NCBI RefSeq assembly: GCF_963675165.1
Contig: NC_087384.1
Coordinates: 2,497,315-2,561,314 of the forward strand
Source: Halichondria panicea
Taxonomy: Eukaryota > Porifera > Demospongiae > Suberitida > Halichondriidae
Reading direction: 5' to 3'
Length of the DNA stretch: 64,000 nt
Shown here: one piece after another, positions 1 through 11,003 of the stretch
Position numbering within the stretch: the first letter of the stretch is position 1
Layout: each line of letters begins with the position of its first letter
Notes under the pieces: generated by a model
The model's input: the letters and a program-made list of their open reading frames with translations, nothing else
What the model was told of the DNA's origin: nothing
Databases searched by the model: none
Position numbers and translations under genes: made by a program

Positions 1-104
1 GTTAACCTGACCTTTAATTTGTTTGACCATTTTGGTAGTGAGTTTTTTTATCCGCATCGTCCATCTTCCAACACCACTCCGTGCCCACTGGGTTGGTATA
101 GTGC
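1..104 (-). pseudogene. TYW1: TYW1-like radical-SAM exon (decayed, runs off window)
   Basis: On the minus strand the piece reads HYTNPVGTEWCWKMDDAD, which matches the TYW1 segment just after the radical-SAM CxxxCxxC cluster (usually HHTNPVGTEWRWKMD). It then continues as HYQ and, in another frame, MVKQIKG. The switch falls at a run of four A (plus-strand T at 30-33), so one extra base has broken the frame. An AG acceptor sits at 105-106. TYW1 makes the tricyclic base of wybutosine in tRNA-Phe and binds a 4Fe-4S cluster. The next exon upstream lies at 321-485. Family assignment is by remembered motif; the copy looks inactive. Confidence 0.7.
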
Positions 105-320
105 CTGCATGGGGGGAGTGCATGGAGCGTTAATTGGGGGGGAGGATATGTGGGGAAACAATTCCTGGGGGAGAGGGGGAGTCATTTTGAATTCACGAAA
201 CTTACTTTCCAAATTCACTACAGAGAATTAAGGTATATTAATCAGACTATAGTGAGAGATGGCAAAAACCAACCTCCTTATAACTATAGGTCACAGCACC
301 TGGGAGACGAGAAATATTAC

Positions 321-485
321 CACAGAAGACGCACCTGTTGGTGCAGGCCAGACCAGGTGTGGTTTCCATGTATCAATGGCTCTCGATACTGTAGAACAAA
401 TACTTGTGACAATCACCCCTCCCCCTCAGAACAGACTTGGTCCATAGATACATCTTCACCCCGGAGGAACCAACCACAAGATAGC
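321..485 (-). pseudogene. TYW1: TYW1-like exon with in-frame stop
   Basis: Read from 485 down to 321, this exon lies between an AG acceptor (486-487) and a GT donor (319-320). It encodes GYLVVGSSGVKMYLWTKSVL, then RGRG, then YMETTPGLACTNRCVFC, the TYW1 segment that enters the radical-SAM cysteine motif. Between the two halves the frame has a TGA at 373-375 where the family usually has an arginine codon. The join to the exon at 1-104 is also out of phase. Together with the frameshift there, this marks a pseudogene rather than a working TYW1. The ORFs read on the plus strand here are antisense shadows. Confidence 0.75.
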
Positions 486-629
486 CTACAGAGGGTAGAT
501 AATCAACATCATGTAGACATTGGGCCTACTAAAGTTTGAACCCCTGTGACAACAGTACAAACACCATGCACAGTGGCAGAACATTCTAAAAAGCGGCAGA
601 ATCGACACCACAGAAAGTTACTGGTAATG

Positions 630-1740
630 GTCTCAGAATTAGAGACAGTCTGCACAGAACACTTCTCAGACCGCCCGTCTATTAAATATCATCACTGACC
701 ACACACACCTTGCTTGGTGAGGTGCTGCCTCAAGGCGAGGGTCACCATTTTCTTCCACTCCCTCAATCAGTTCTTTTCCTCACTTTATCCTCCTCTTGCG
801 TGGGAACAACCATTGAATCTTATGCTTGTCCTCAGAGTAACCATGCACAGTAGCGGACGATATATTGATGCATATCCTCTTGTAGTGAGACGTAACTCAG
901 CTCCTCAATTTTCCTCCCAGCCTCGAGTCATATTTTCCTAGAATCCAGAACGTGCTGCTTAAGATATCATCATACAATAGGTCGTTGGGGTCACTTGATG
1001 CAACGTACATTTTCTTCATTATTTTGGAGATTCTTCAATTGTTTCTTGTTTCGACATAAAAGGGTATCGTCAGTTTCAACTCTCAAGGCAGAGTTTGCTG
1101 ATCAACTGGAGGTGATCTGTGAGAATGATGCAACACACATTAATCTCTAATTGTTATGTTTAATATAGCGTGACTATCCGTTCAGCTCAGAATATTTCTC
1201 CAAGAAAGATGACAAAATCTTTCTCCGATTTACAGCTAGCAGGGATACCACCGTTGACCCCTAAAAAATCCAGACTAACAGAAGTTTAGAATACTGTTAG
1301 GTATGTATACGGGAAAACCGCTACATCTTTTGCACCAATGTGCAATGCAACATGGACAATAATATTATTGCAAATAGATTTCTCTGCTGCTTGTACTCTT
1401 CAAATCTGTAAAAAATAATCAGTTCTGTAGCTAGAAGCTGAAATTTACTAAGGTGATATCATAGATAATAGAGGAAGGTATCACAGTAATATTATTCATC
1501 AGTGAAGCAAGCATGATGATGGAAGTAATCAGTATTATTAGCTTCTGATTCTATCTAGGCCATAGTCAGAATATAGAATAAACTTCTACTTGTTGGATTT
1601 ACAATACGTGAATGTTACTAAGAGCTGTTACAGCTAGAATATTCCTCCATCACTCGTACTTGGAGCTTGAAAGAACTAGATCTAGTATTTGCATCATTGC
1701 ATTCCTGTACATGTCAAAGCCATGTGGACCTGGTACTAAT
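630..1740 (-). pseudogene. Copy 1 of unrecognised multi-exon family
   Basis: I do not recognise this family. Blocks here recur at about 2900-5165, 5390-5760 and 15360-15780. The clearest is an exon whose AG acceptor is at 1117-1118 (exon begins ATCACCTCCAGTTGATCAG). It is followed by a coiled-coil stretch near 890-960 reading LDSRKI, then a TGA stop, then LEAGRKIEEL. Another block (about 1605-1740) reads LVPGPHGFDMYRNAMM. The end of this block abuts a non-LTR retrotransposon at about 1745. The stop and the insertion make this copy a pseudogene. Confidence 0.4.
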
Positions 1741-1744
1741 CGTC

Positions 1745-2690
1745 ACACTAATGTGTCTACTTCCACTTTGGTAAAACCATTCATGACTCCCTATACAATT
1801 TGGACTCGAAGCTAATCTTAACAAGAGACTCTCACAAAGACCTGGGAGTGACCATCCAGAATAGTCTCTCCTGGGACCAACATATCAACAACCTATGTTC
1901 GAAGGCCTACAGTACAGCTGTTTGTACCTTATTAAAAGAAACACTCAATGCATGCTCTCATGATCTCCACACAAAAAGAACACTTTATACTAGTCTACGC
2001 TTGTTAGATCTAATTTAACATTTTGTTCGCAACTGTGGAGACCACAGACACACAAGGCCATTACAAAAGTGGAACAAATCCAGAGAAGATCTTCAAAGTT
2101 TATTCTGAACCTTACATGTAGATCTGATATTCTCGACTACAAAAGTCGCCTCATTAAACTGGACCTTTTACCACTAATGAACTGGCTAGAGTTGCAAGAT
2201 GTCATATTCGCCGTCAGGTGTCTCCAAAAACCAGTAGACAACTTCAACATTACTGAGTTCATATCATTCTCTACCAGCAACACAAGACTATCGTCTAATC
2301 ACAAGCTAGTTCATAAAGGTCATCATCGCTCAAACACAACAAGACACTTTAACTTCAAAAGATTGGTCAGACTCTGGAACACCCTCCCTTTTATAGATCT
2401 CTCTCACTCGATGTCAACTATCAAGAATCAACTCTACAAACATTTCTGGGACAGTTTTCTAGAACGCTTTGATCAATCAAGAATTTGCACTTATCACCTA
2501 GTCTGTCCCTGTTGGTCTGTATAACTGTATAATTATGTATACATTTTATGTAGATTTAGTCAGGTGTTCCTTCTAGGAACTTCCTGTCAGTATGTTTAAT
2601 TTCTGACGCACAACAATCTATTCACCTTGTGTAAATGTAAAGTCATACTGTAAAGCATAGATTATTATTATTATTATTATTATTATAAAA
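1745..2690 (+). mobile_element. 5'-truncated non-LTR retrotransposon, reverse transcriptase C-terminal part
   Basis: Two open stretches in different frames (about 1748-2018 and 2020-2521) encode the end of a reverse transcriptase and the conserved tail found in Jockey/CR1/L2-type LINEs. Visible motifs are SHKDLGVTIQNSLSW, LWRPQTHK, QRRSSKFI, DYKSRLIKLDLLPL and RLVRLWNTLP. The join between the two stretches needs a one-base shift, so the copy is dead. The element ends in an ATT microsatellite tail (about 2660-2688), typical of LINE 3' ends. The endonuclease and most of the reverse transcriptase are missing, as expected from abortive reverse transcription. Confidence 0.85.
2660..2688. repeat. 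(ATT)n tail
   Basis: A short ATT run at the 3' end of the retrotransposon, most simply read as its terminal simple repeat. Confidence 0.8.
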
Positions 2691-3105
2691 CGCTTTGAAG
2701 AGGCAACAACAAGACTCACTTGATAGCCATTATGTATAATGATGGAAGTACAAATTACAAATTCAAACATATCTCCTTAGCAAATACGTATACACTATAC
2801 ACACAAGTGGAATACTGAATGCACAGTGGATGAGATGAATAGGATACAAACAAGAAAGTTAACAAAATGTTTTACACTTCGACATCTCATATCTGAGTTG
2901 TGATCATTTGAATCGTTTCGCCATAACAAACATTTCTGTTTTCTTCACTGAGCTCCTTAAATTTCCTCTCAGCCTCGAGACTTCTTTTCTTAGAATCCAG
3001 AACTCGATAATTCAACAGGTCTTCTGTTCTTTCGAAATCAAATCAGATCTTTTGGTTGGTCAGTTCAACAGCCGAGGCGAAGTGTTGCTGATAACTGGAG
3101 GTAAT
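2691..3105 (-). pseudogene. Copy 2 of unrecognised family, coiled-coil exon
   Basis: This is paralogous to the blocks at 890-1116, 5390-5510 and 15400-15643. The exon starts after an AG acceptor at 3106-3107. Its reading frame then gives YRVLDSKKRSLEAERKFKEL followed by SEENRN, a short acidic and basic heptad-like helix probably forming a coiled coil. Similarity to the region after copy 1 resumes straight after the LINE tail, with the shared AAAxxGCTTTGAA-type sequence also seen at 5178 and 15157. No function can be assigned. Confidence 0.4.
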
Positions 3106-4080
3106 CTGTGAGCAATGATGTACTGTAAACTGATGGGTATTTGAGAGAGAACACACCCACTGTTCAAATAGGGACCCCTCTACATTCACCAATTCACCAC
3201 CCCAGCCCCTCGGATACTATCGCTAGAAATAGGCCAGAATAATTATGGATCAAAAAGACTCACAGAAAACACCTCACTATTCGACAAGGTCACTATTTAA
3301 CTAGGACACCTACATACGTATAGGTCTAGAGATCTGATGATTATAGGTCTTGACAAATTATGCTTCTTTTGCCTATCATTCTTTTCAAAAAAAAGTCAGC
3401 CTATTATAATTCCAGTTTGGTGACCCATTATTTTAAAGACAATTTATTTGTTTGTATTGACTGTAGCAATACAGAAAGCTAAAGTCCCACAACGGCTACA
3501 AAACCAGCAAGATATAGCAGAGTTGCACTCTAAGAGCTATTCTAGGTCAGAGGGCAAAGTCAGTGCATGCCTGCCTATAGTGGCTATATAGTGCTTACAG
3601 TACAGGTCTATTGTAAAGATGCCTAGCTACATGAACCAAGTGAAATTAGGTTTATACCAGACTCTGAGGGTCAAATTATGCTAGTTTAGTGCCCTATTAT
3701 TCTCAATTATGCTAAAAGTCTCCCTTATTATTCCAAATATTACCAAGCCCTACTGATGATCCAATTAAAGGAATTCGTGATTTTCTGATACCGTACAGCA
3801 GGAAATTTTTGCGCTTTTCGAGGGTAGAGCACCTAATGTGAAAATTAAAACTGGGGTAAACTCACACGCACCGGTATTTCACATGCAAAGCTCTTGGTGG
3901 GTGTTGTTTCCTGGCATTCAAACGCCAAAATTTCTTCTAAGGCTCCGTAACCAAATAGCTTTATGCTTGTATTATTTCTAGCACTACAGTATGATTACTT
4001 GAATCTAGATCTCTGTGACAAAATTCCCTCTAAAGGCACCTGTCACAGAACATCTTAAAAGCAACAGACACCAAAGAAAG
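3106..4080. other. No gene seen
   Basis: AT-rich spacer with no convincing ORF. At 3788 there is one end of the TACCGTACAGC-type inverted-repeat family that is complete at 4562-5072. Confidence 0.4.
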
Positions 4081-4084
4081 TTAC

Positions 4085-4360
4085 TGCATGCTAATAAATA
4101 ATGGTCTCAGAATTAGAGACAGTCTGCACAGAACACTGTTCTCAGACCGCCCGTCTCTTGAATATCATCACTGACCACATACCACCCTAACCTACCCACC
4201 AACACACATACCTTGCTTGACTGCCTCAGGGTGTGGGTCACGATTTCCTTCGGTTCCTTCAGTCTTTTTCCTACTTCATTCTCCTCCTACGTGGGAACAA
4301 GTATTGATCTTAAAGCCTGCTCCTTAATTGGAGTAACCACATGCAGTACCGGGCGCATAT
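4085..4360 (-). pseudogene. Further exons of copy 2 of unrecognised family
   Basis: 4096-4175 nearly repeats 627-690 (a block containing CAGAATTAGAGACAGTCTGC). 4205-4360 is similar to 705-890. On the minus strand the second block reads MRPVLHVVTPIKEQALRSI here and IRPLLCMVTLRTSIRF in copy 1, so it is coding-type conservation with decay. A stop separates this from a downstream EENEVGKRLKEPKEIVTHTL stretch. Confidence 0.35.
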
Positions 4361-4561
4361 CTCCGTAGGTGTGATATATATTTGTTTATCACAGTGCTTA
4401 GTAATACGTGTGCTTCTGAGTCCTGACCTGTCAATAAGGAAAACACCACATCTTTAGGTCACCAATTTGGACAATTGTAGTCTATCACACCTGAAAATGT
4501 CTGTGTTTTCTGGAGCTACAAAAAAAACCTTATAAAGTAGATTCATACATTCGGTTCATAA

Positions 4562-5072
4562 TACCGTACAGCGGGAAATGTTCGCTATTTGGCTCCAAAG
4601 CCCTCAGCATAAATTTTCGTGGGTTCTAATATTCGCATTTCAATGCCAGGAACAGTGGCATAGGCGCATAGCCAGGATTTTGGGAAGGGCAGGGCTTGAG
4701 CAGGACCAGAGCAGGCGCGAATAGCTTGGAATTTTACCTGGTCATCACTTTTCATCAGCAGTAAGCATGCGCAGTACATGGCCCTGCCCACATTTCCATT
4801 GAATGACATCATTCTAGTAGCTACGCATGCAGTAGAGTGCAGAATAGATTGACAGATCAAGGTAATTCAAGCTGAGTTGGAGTTGATGAAGCACAAGGGG
4901 GGGGGGGCTCTAGCCCCGTCAGCCCCCCTCTGCCTACGCCACTGAGGAAACCACACCCACAAGAATGTGAAATACCGGTGCGTAAGAGTTTATCTTTTAA
5001 TTTTCTCGTTTTCTGTCTGCCTCCGAAAAACGCGAAATGTTGCACCTCATGAAAATTTCCCGCTGCACGGTA
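4562..5072. mobile_element. Inverted-repeat element, TACCGTACAGCGGGAAA ends
   Basis: The left end reads TACCGTACAGCGGGAAATG. The right end reads TTTCCCGCTGCACGGTA, its near reverse complement. The 511-bp body has no convincing gene. Related termini occur at 30495, 31585, 33999, 43110 and 57211, so this is one member of a large MITE-like family. Confidence 0.6.
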
Positions 5073-5389
5073 AGTCTACAACAATCTCTTTAGAGCTTGG
5101 AATTAAAGAACCGTCAAAGAACCTATCATGCTTCAGGCAATGGCAACCACATCGACCCGGTACTAATCGCTAGAATCTATACGAAAAGTTTTGAACAGGC
5201 ATGCAACTGAATGCCAGCTGACTTATATAGGTAAACTTACCCACAAGTTGAATACTGAATGGACCATATGGATGAATAAGAAAGTGAACAATAATGTTCA
5301 TTTTACGCATATCTCCATTTGACAGTTAAATAGGTATTTGAACTAAAATTTTAAAAACTTTTGATGGAATCGTGATCGTTCACAATATA

Positions 5390-5760
5390 AATAGAACCTA
5401 CACACTTTATTTCTTTTCTGAGACGTTTGTTTTCTTCACTCAGCTCCTCAACGTTCCTCTCAGTTTCGAGGCATCTTTTGCATGGTTGGTCATGATCAAT
5501 TGGAGGTGATCTGTAAGCAACACCCACTAACATAATATCTGTAAGAGGGTGACTATTCACACTTATTTATATTTATATAGATCTAGTCTCACATAGTTGT
5601 ACTGCTAGGACATTTCTCCAAACAAGCTGCTAAAATCTTTCTCAGGTGTACAGCAGTCATTACGTCCTTTGTTTGTGCTGTAGCCAATACTAGATACCCA
5701 GGATTCATTTGGGAAGGGACTTTCTCTCGGAAGAAGCCACGTGGACTTGGTACTAATTGT
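5390..5760 (-). CDS. Copy 3 of unrecognised family (best preserved pieces)
   Basis: Two open pieces are visible on the minus strand. The upstream one (about 5760-5590) reads LVPSPRGFFREKVPSQMNPG, then YLVLATAQTKDVMTAVHLRK and on to ILAACLEKCPSSTTM. The downstream one starts at the AG acceptor at 5511-5512 and reads SPPIDHDQPCKRCLETERNV, then EELSEENKRLRKEIKCV, a clear coiled-coil-like helix. Relative to the other copies it has lost an internal segment of this exon. Both pieces are free of stops, so this copy may still be expressed, but I cannot name a domain. Confidence 0.4.
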
Positions 5761-5763
5761 AAG

Positions 5764-5989
5764 TTAACAACTTGTGTCGCAGTATCGGGTATAATTCTAC
5801 GAGTATATCGTTATGCAGAATTACTTGCTAATAATATTATATGCAAACCAATAGCATAATGATATTGGTTGGGGTTCAAGAGCATTGTTCATCTGAATGG
5901 GCATCCCCGCCTAGGGGATTAACCCCTCAGCCTTTCGGGGGTTATATTTTAGCCAGATCTTGTTTTCTTTAAAATGGTATTTTACCACA
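5764..5989. repeat. 226-bp direct repeat, left copy
   Basis: Apparently identical to 6353-6578. It starts TTAACAACTTGTGTCGCAG and ends TTTTACCACA. Inside are nested hairpin sequences (CCCCGCCTAGGGG, and CCCCTC facing GGGG around a CTTTCG loop). A GGGGTTCAAGAGC stretch resembles a pol III B box only weakly. It could be one terminal repeat of a small LTR or TRIM-type element, or a recent local duplication. Confidence 0.75.
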
Positions 5990-6082
5990 GTAACCTATTA
6001 CTCAATCTGGTGCCCATGCACATGATTTGCTCTTGTCACAGTGCCGGACAGGGTGCAAACTGACCGACACTGGAGATACAAA

Positions 6083-6202
6083 AAGAACTAAAAGAACTAA
6101 GCATAATTATAAGTACAAGGGGTGGGAATGAGGAGGGGAATGAACTAAAAGAACTAAGCATAATTATAAGTACAAGGGGTGGGAATGAGGAGGGGAATGA
6201 AT
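6083..6202. repeat. Two tandem ~64-bp units
   Basis: Two consecutive near-identical units containing AACTAAAAGAACTAAGC and GGGGTGGGAATGAGGAGG. Confidence 0.8.
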
Positions 6203-6352
6203 GATGGACGTCTGATATGCTCACAAAGTGACTGCTAATAGTTCTGAGACTGCCACGAGGCTTCAACTTTAGTGCACATGCGTTGAGATGAGTGACGTCA
6301 TTGCGGCCTGCTCCTTGTTGTTAACCCCATTTAATATGCTATTAAATTCCAT
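6203..6352. repeat. Dispersed repeat (also at 15002-15154)
   Basis: This ~150-bp segment, starting near GATGGACGTCTGATATGC and ending TTTAATATGCTATTAAATTCC, recurs nearly unchanged at 15002-15154. Here it lies between the two 226-bp direct repeats. At 15155 it directly joins copy 4 of the unrecognised gene family. Confidence 0.8.
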
Positions 6353-6578
6353 TTAACAACTTGTGTCGCAGTATCGGGTATAATTCTACGAGTATATCGT
6401 TATGCAGAATTACTTGCTAATAATATTATATGCAAACCAATAGCATAATGATATTGGTTGGGGTTCAAGAGCATTGTTCATCTGAATGGGCATCCCCGCC
6501 TAGGGGATTAACCCCTCAGCCTTTCGGGGGTTATATTTTAGCCAGATCTTGTTTTCTTTAAAATGGTATTTTACCACA
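6353..6578. repeat. 226-bp direct repeat, right copy
   Basis: Second copy of 5764-5989, about 360 bp downstream of the first and in the same orientation. Confidence 0.75.
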
Positions 6579-9280
6579 TATCTTTACGTCTATCTTTTGT
6601 TTGGGTGAGGAATGAGTCCCTTCGACTCACAAATACTCCCAAGCTGAGCCCAAACAACCCTTTATTGTCATTTATGTACCTTTTATTTACTCAGTCTGAC
6701 GTATGTTATATTATCTCCATGATATTACAGATCTTTCTTTAGTTAGTGTATATAGGAAGCCTATCTTGATTTCATGTATACCGGTATAATCATCATTATA
6801 TAGATAATGTACTAAGGGCATGACGGAATTAGCTCCATAATTCAGACACAAGACACAACAACCAAAGTTAGAGAAGAACGATTACTTCTCGGCTCTTTCT
6901 ATAATTATGATGCTGGGAAAAACGTAGCCAAGGAGTGCATGTGCATGCAGAGCTTGACCATGCAAATAACGCTTGCTGTTAGCACTATTGCTCTGATTCT
7001 AAAGGAGTGGCCAGTATAGTAAAGAGGATTCAGGCCAATTGTGGATATGCGTGGACAAAGCGAGATTTTCTGAGTAGTCTACCGTCGTTGAACTGACTAA
7101 AACGCCATGTAAGCTAATATAACATAGCATATGCAGAAGTGATTGTTGCGAGAGAGAGCGTCGGCTAATTAGTTATGTATTCCTCTAATATGGGATGCCA
7201 ACACTGTAAAGTTAAATTTGGCTGTAATAGAGACCAGACATCTCTCCTCATGAGGCTATACCACGGCTGAGTTATCTGATTGGAAACGAACCGAATGTCT
7301 AACCCAGCGTTTGCCTGCTGCTATGATCATTTCTTTTATCGATATATAACTATATGGCAATCCTCCCTTGGGTTAGGCCATTGGAGTTGGAACCATTGTC
7401 CTGCTTCATAGGCACCGCAGCCCCATGTATAACAGTGAAACTATAGGGTTGTCCTTGATGCAGCGAACGAGCAGGAAGTGGCATGTATTCCACTGTGAAG
7501 CAAATGTTGACCACCATTGAATGTCAGAACGTGCAGCGACATTCAGGCGGCGAAAGCCGTCTAAGTGATGGAATGTGGTAGATGCATCAATCAGTCACAA
7601 ACATGCTGAGGTATGTCCAATGAGGGACAGCAACCCCTTGTCCTCCCCGCCTTTATTTAGTTTAGTGCTCTACAATATTATAGTGAATTCCAATTTAATT
7701 GGCCATCCGCCCATCCCTGAGAATTTGCTAAGCTCCAAGAGGGGGGGGGGGGCCGTTGCCTGTTCCGCGGTTGTTTCATTATATCCACTGTATAACGCCG
7801 TCTGCGGGAGATGAGCACTTTACTATTCCATTGCATGCGCACCTATATATAGCAATCATATAATACTGATACGATAATTATACTGCAACATATCGTTGTT
7901 GATTCTATCATTGACGCTGGCGTTATAATAGATCAATAATAAGCTGCCATGCCATTTGCCTTTTTGCAATGTTAATATATGGGACCTGTCCCTGAGGTTT
8001 TATCACCATGCATGCTGCTGCAGGTGTAGTCTTTGGGCGGAAATTTCATGTAATTTGTAAGGAGCCTTTGACTATATCCCAATCTGTTTACGACATACTA
8101 ACTACATTGGGTATTATCTGGGTGGTGGCTCGGTTCTGCCTCCCAGGTTTCGGCTTTTAATGGTGTGCATGCATTACCGCGCTTCCAGCTGTTGAGTGTA
8201 AATGGTACCCTTTAGTTTTGGGCCTGCAGATCATGCATGCATGGTAATGTCTTTTGTAGGCTGGCCCCTTGCTGCCAGGCATGTTGCAGATAGATATAGG
8301 TTACCATTAAAGTTAGGAAATACGGGTAAATTAAAAATGATTGTGGTGAATGTAGTGATAACATGGGGATGAACTAGAAAATGTAAACAAATACCTGAGA
8401 AGTGGAGTAAGTATACTAAACGTGCACAAGCTAGCTGTTTCATTGTTTTTGTGCAAGAGAGTATATCGCTCTCTTTGGGGTTATACATGCACTTGTGGGC
8501 AGCATGGTTTAATTTATTTTGGTTTGCACATAATTATATATACATACAGAAATCGGAGCTGTAGGTTTCCAGTCCCACCAGCCGTAGCTGCTTTGGGGGG
8601 TGGAGTCGACAACACCGAGCGACGCTAGTGCCCCTTATACTGGGCTATTTTGGAGCGGCTGCATGCTTGGGAATGGGTCTGAGGAGTTGCAAATGTGACA
8701 CCAGCCCGACATATAATATTCCAGCCTCCATTTTTTTTTTTTTTTTTTTTACCAATCACGCTGTCCTATATTGCTGCTGCGTCCTCCCGAAGGTTGTGGT
8801 CATACGTGGTCCATGATGGAATTTTACTTTTTGCTGAGCTTGGCGATTGTATATAGCCGTGTACATTAGTAAGCATAAGGGGCATGGCTTGCATGGCTGA
8901 GAATAACGGCTGTGCATGTATGCCTAGTTCCAATGTGTTTATACCCTATAATAGTGCCACTAGCAATGTATATTATAGTGGCTTGCTCAGCCCTCAGCCC
9001 CCCCCCCTTCATGATGGCAATCGATTCCACCATGGAGCGTTTGACTATAATGATAGTGTTAGATCGAGACTACTTTCTTCTTTGTTGGGTAGGAAGCTGA
9101 GTATCCGTAGTTGAGAACTCCTGATTGTCAGGGTGTTTAGCAGGCGGGGCATTGATCCGGTACCTGCGGTGAGCCGTGTATAATTTAAAAGTGCTCTTTG
9201 CTTGCTTGCTGTAGGGAGGTGCACTTATATCTCCCATGGCTGTGATGGGTGGCGACCATCGTTTAAGGCCATTACTATCA
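6579..9280. other. No gene recognised
   Basis: I see only short, unconvincing ORFs. Visible features are a hairpin at about 6595-6657 (outer arms TTGTTTGGG and CCCAAACAA), a poly-G run near 7741, a poly-T run near 8731 and poly-C at 9001. This stretch is less AT-rich than the rest, but no domain can be read on either strand. Confidence 0.4.
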
Positions 9281-9289
9281 AGACATGTA

Positions 9290-9830
9290 GGTTTGCCAAT
9301 ACCGCCTACCCTGCCATTTTATTGAGTTTGCTGCCAGTTACCATAACCCGCCTTTTGTCGGTGCCATTTTCTGAGTTTGCCCTGCACTTGTTCCTAAATG
9401 TTGTTGAGTTTGCCATACCCCTCCTGTTGTTGGTACCATTTGTTGAGTTTGCCATAGCTATACCCTACTGAGTTTTGCTGCGTTTGCCATACTCAGAGTT
9501 TTCCATACCTGCGAACTTTGCGAGATACCTGTGGTGCGTGCAGGAGCAGTTCATAAAGTGTACTGTGGCTCTTTGCTTGCTGAGGTGTATATTGTGTTTG
9601 ATTGACCTGCCCCGACATTTATTTTGGGGGATGGGCCCAGGGGGGTAAATATGCCATACCCCGCTACTTGAGGTTAACTTGCAATACCAGGGTTTGCCAC
9701 ACCCTACTCGGCTATATTTGTTGAGTGTGTTGCCATTTGTTGAGTTTGCATTTGCTATACTCTGGTTTATTAGTATGCCATTTGTTGGGTTTTGCCATAC
9801 TCGCCATTATTGTGCCTCGGTGCACATGCG
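9290..9830. repeat. Degenerate TTTGCCATAC minisatellite, block 1
   Basis: Irregular repeats of about 24-30 bp around the core TTGAGTTTGCCATACCC. The same core recurs at 13990-14350 and 14440-14690. ORFs here simply translate the repeat. Confidence 0.7.
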
Positions 9831-9950
9831 CAAGCGAGGTATACGGTAGTATGTTTGTGTGTGTGTGTGTCAGTGTAGACTGCTAAAGCTGTTCAAGGAT
9901 CAATGAAGTGCAAGTAAGAGTTTCTCTATAGGCTTCTAGTCATGTTTTCT
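9806..9950. repeat. Dispersed repeat, GCCTCGGTGCxCATGCGCAAGCGAGG type
   Basis: A short imperfect palindrome (GCCTCGGTGC, then AAGCGAGG) is followed by a GT microsatellite and a block containing GATCAATGAAGTGCAAGTAA and CTATAGGCTTCTAGTCATG. Nearly the same sequence lies at 47048-47230, and a diverged copy at 31990-32165. It looks like an old interspersed element. Confidence 0.65.
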
Positions 9951-10103
9951 TGGATTTGCACAATAATCAGTGCTTCGTTCTCGAGTTATGCCTAGTTTTG
10001 CTTACTTGGAATGCCAGAGCATGTCAGGGGCGTAGGGAGGGGGAGGGCTTTGGGGGCTGGAGCCCCCCTTTCTCTGCAAAAACTACACTAAGAGCCCCAC
10101 CTT

Positions 10104-10730
10104 CTCTGATGATAGTCTCGAATACCCGCCTCAACCTAAAAGCTTGAGTCTGGTCAAACTCACATATGAACTTTGTTCTGCACAGTCAGCAAAGTCAAGT
10201 GGGCTACACGCCCACAAGCATAGTGATAAAGCCACCGCATGTTAGGGACAGAACATACACGTACACAGAGGGCTATATCAGACAGTGTATCAATTAAGGC
10301 TAGGAGTTGAAAGCCTAAAAGAAAAACACTGAGCTTGAAGCCATCATTGCACAGAGCTAGAGGGCCATGAAACCATGGTCGACGGTCACATTCACATAAA
10401 TGAGCATTTAGGCTGTTAATTTCGACAAGGTGTTCCAAAGGTCCTGTTGCTAGTCTGGAGAGTTCTAGTATCACATCCTTACAACTCTATCCATCTACGT
10501 CGCCTTCTGTCATGTCAGGGGCTAATTCTTCTACTAGTAACAATCCATGCTGCGTGGCGGTTAGCTATAATGATATTCATGTAGACTATAATTTTATTCA
10601 TGTTCCACACCCACTTGTGGTCAATTAAATGTCCAAGAAATTCCTGGACACACTTGAACCAAACCTCAATGTGAGTTTGACCAGACTCAAGCTTTTAGGT
10701 TGAGGCGGGTATTCGAGACTACTCTGATGA
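10104..10730. mobile_element. 609-bp inverted-repeat element with perfect 9-bp target duplication
   Basis: Terminal inverted repeats of about 54 bp start TAGTCTCGAATACCCGCC at 10113 and end with the reverse complement at 10721. The flanks are the 9-bp direct repeats CTCTGATGA (10104-10112 and 10722-10730). A 9-bp duplication is typical of Mutator-like elements. The body holds a minus-strand ORF (10474-10160, 104 aa) with several hydrophobic stretches and no recognised domain, possibly captured or chance. The terminal TAGTCTCG links it to the TAGNCTCG family described below. Confidence 0.85.
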
Positions 10731-11003
10731 GTCTTCAGCCTGGGAATTACTGGTATAGATTAGTGGCAGACAAACAGCATGTCCAAGAGCTAGCTATACT
10801 ATACTAGTAACTTTGATTCTTTAGTGCAACTAAGCTAGCTAGCTACGGCTAGCTAGCTAGCCTCGATCCCAGGCCGATCTGTCTCTAATTGAACGCTAGG
10901 TCGCCTCCTCGGCCTGGTATTGATTGTATCTGGGCGTGTATCTGGGCGTGACTTCGTTATTATTATTAAGTCCATGTGGTGAAATGAAAATTGAATAAAA
11001 TTA

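Noticed and set aside
150..539. 129-aa plus-strand ORF
   Set aside because: Antisense to a clear TYW1-type exon on the minus strand.
5764..5989. tRNA-derived SINE with GGGGTTCAAGAGC as B box
   Set aside because: The B box is poor, no A box is found and there is no A- or T-rich tail.
6595..6657. tRNA-like hairpin (outer GTTTGGG / CCCAAAC)
   Set aside because: Too short for a tRNA, with no anticodon arm or proper T-loop.
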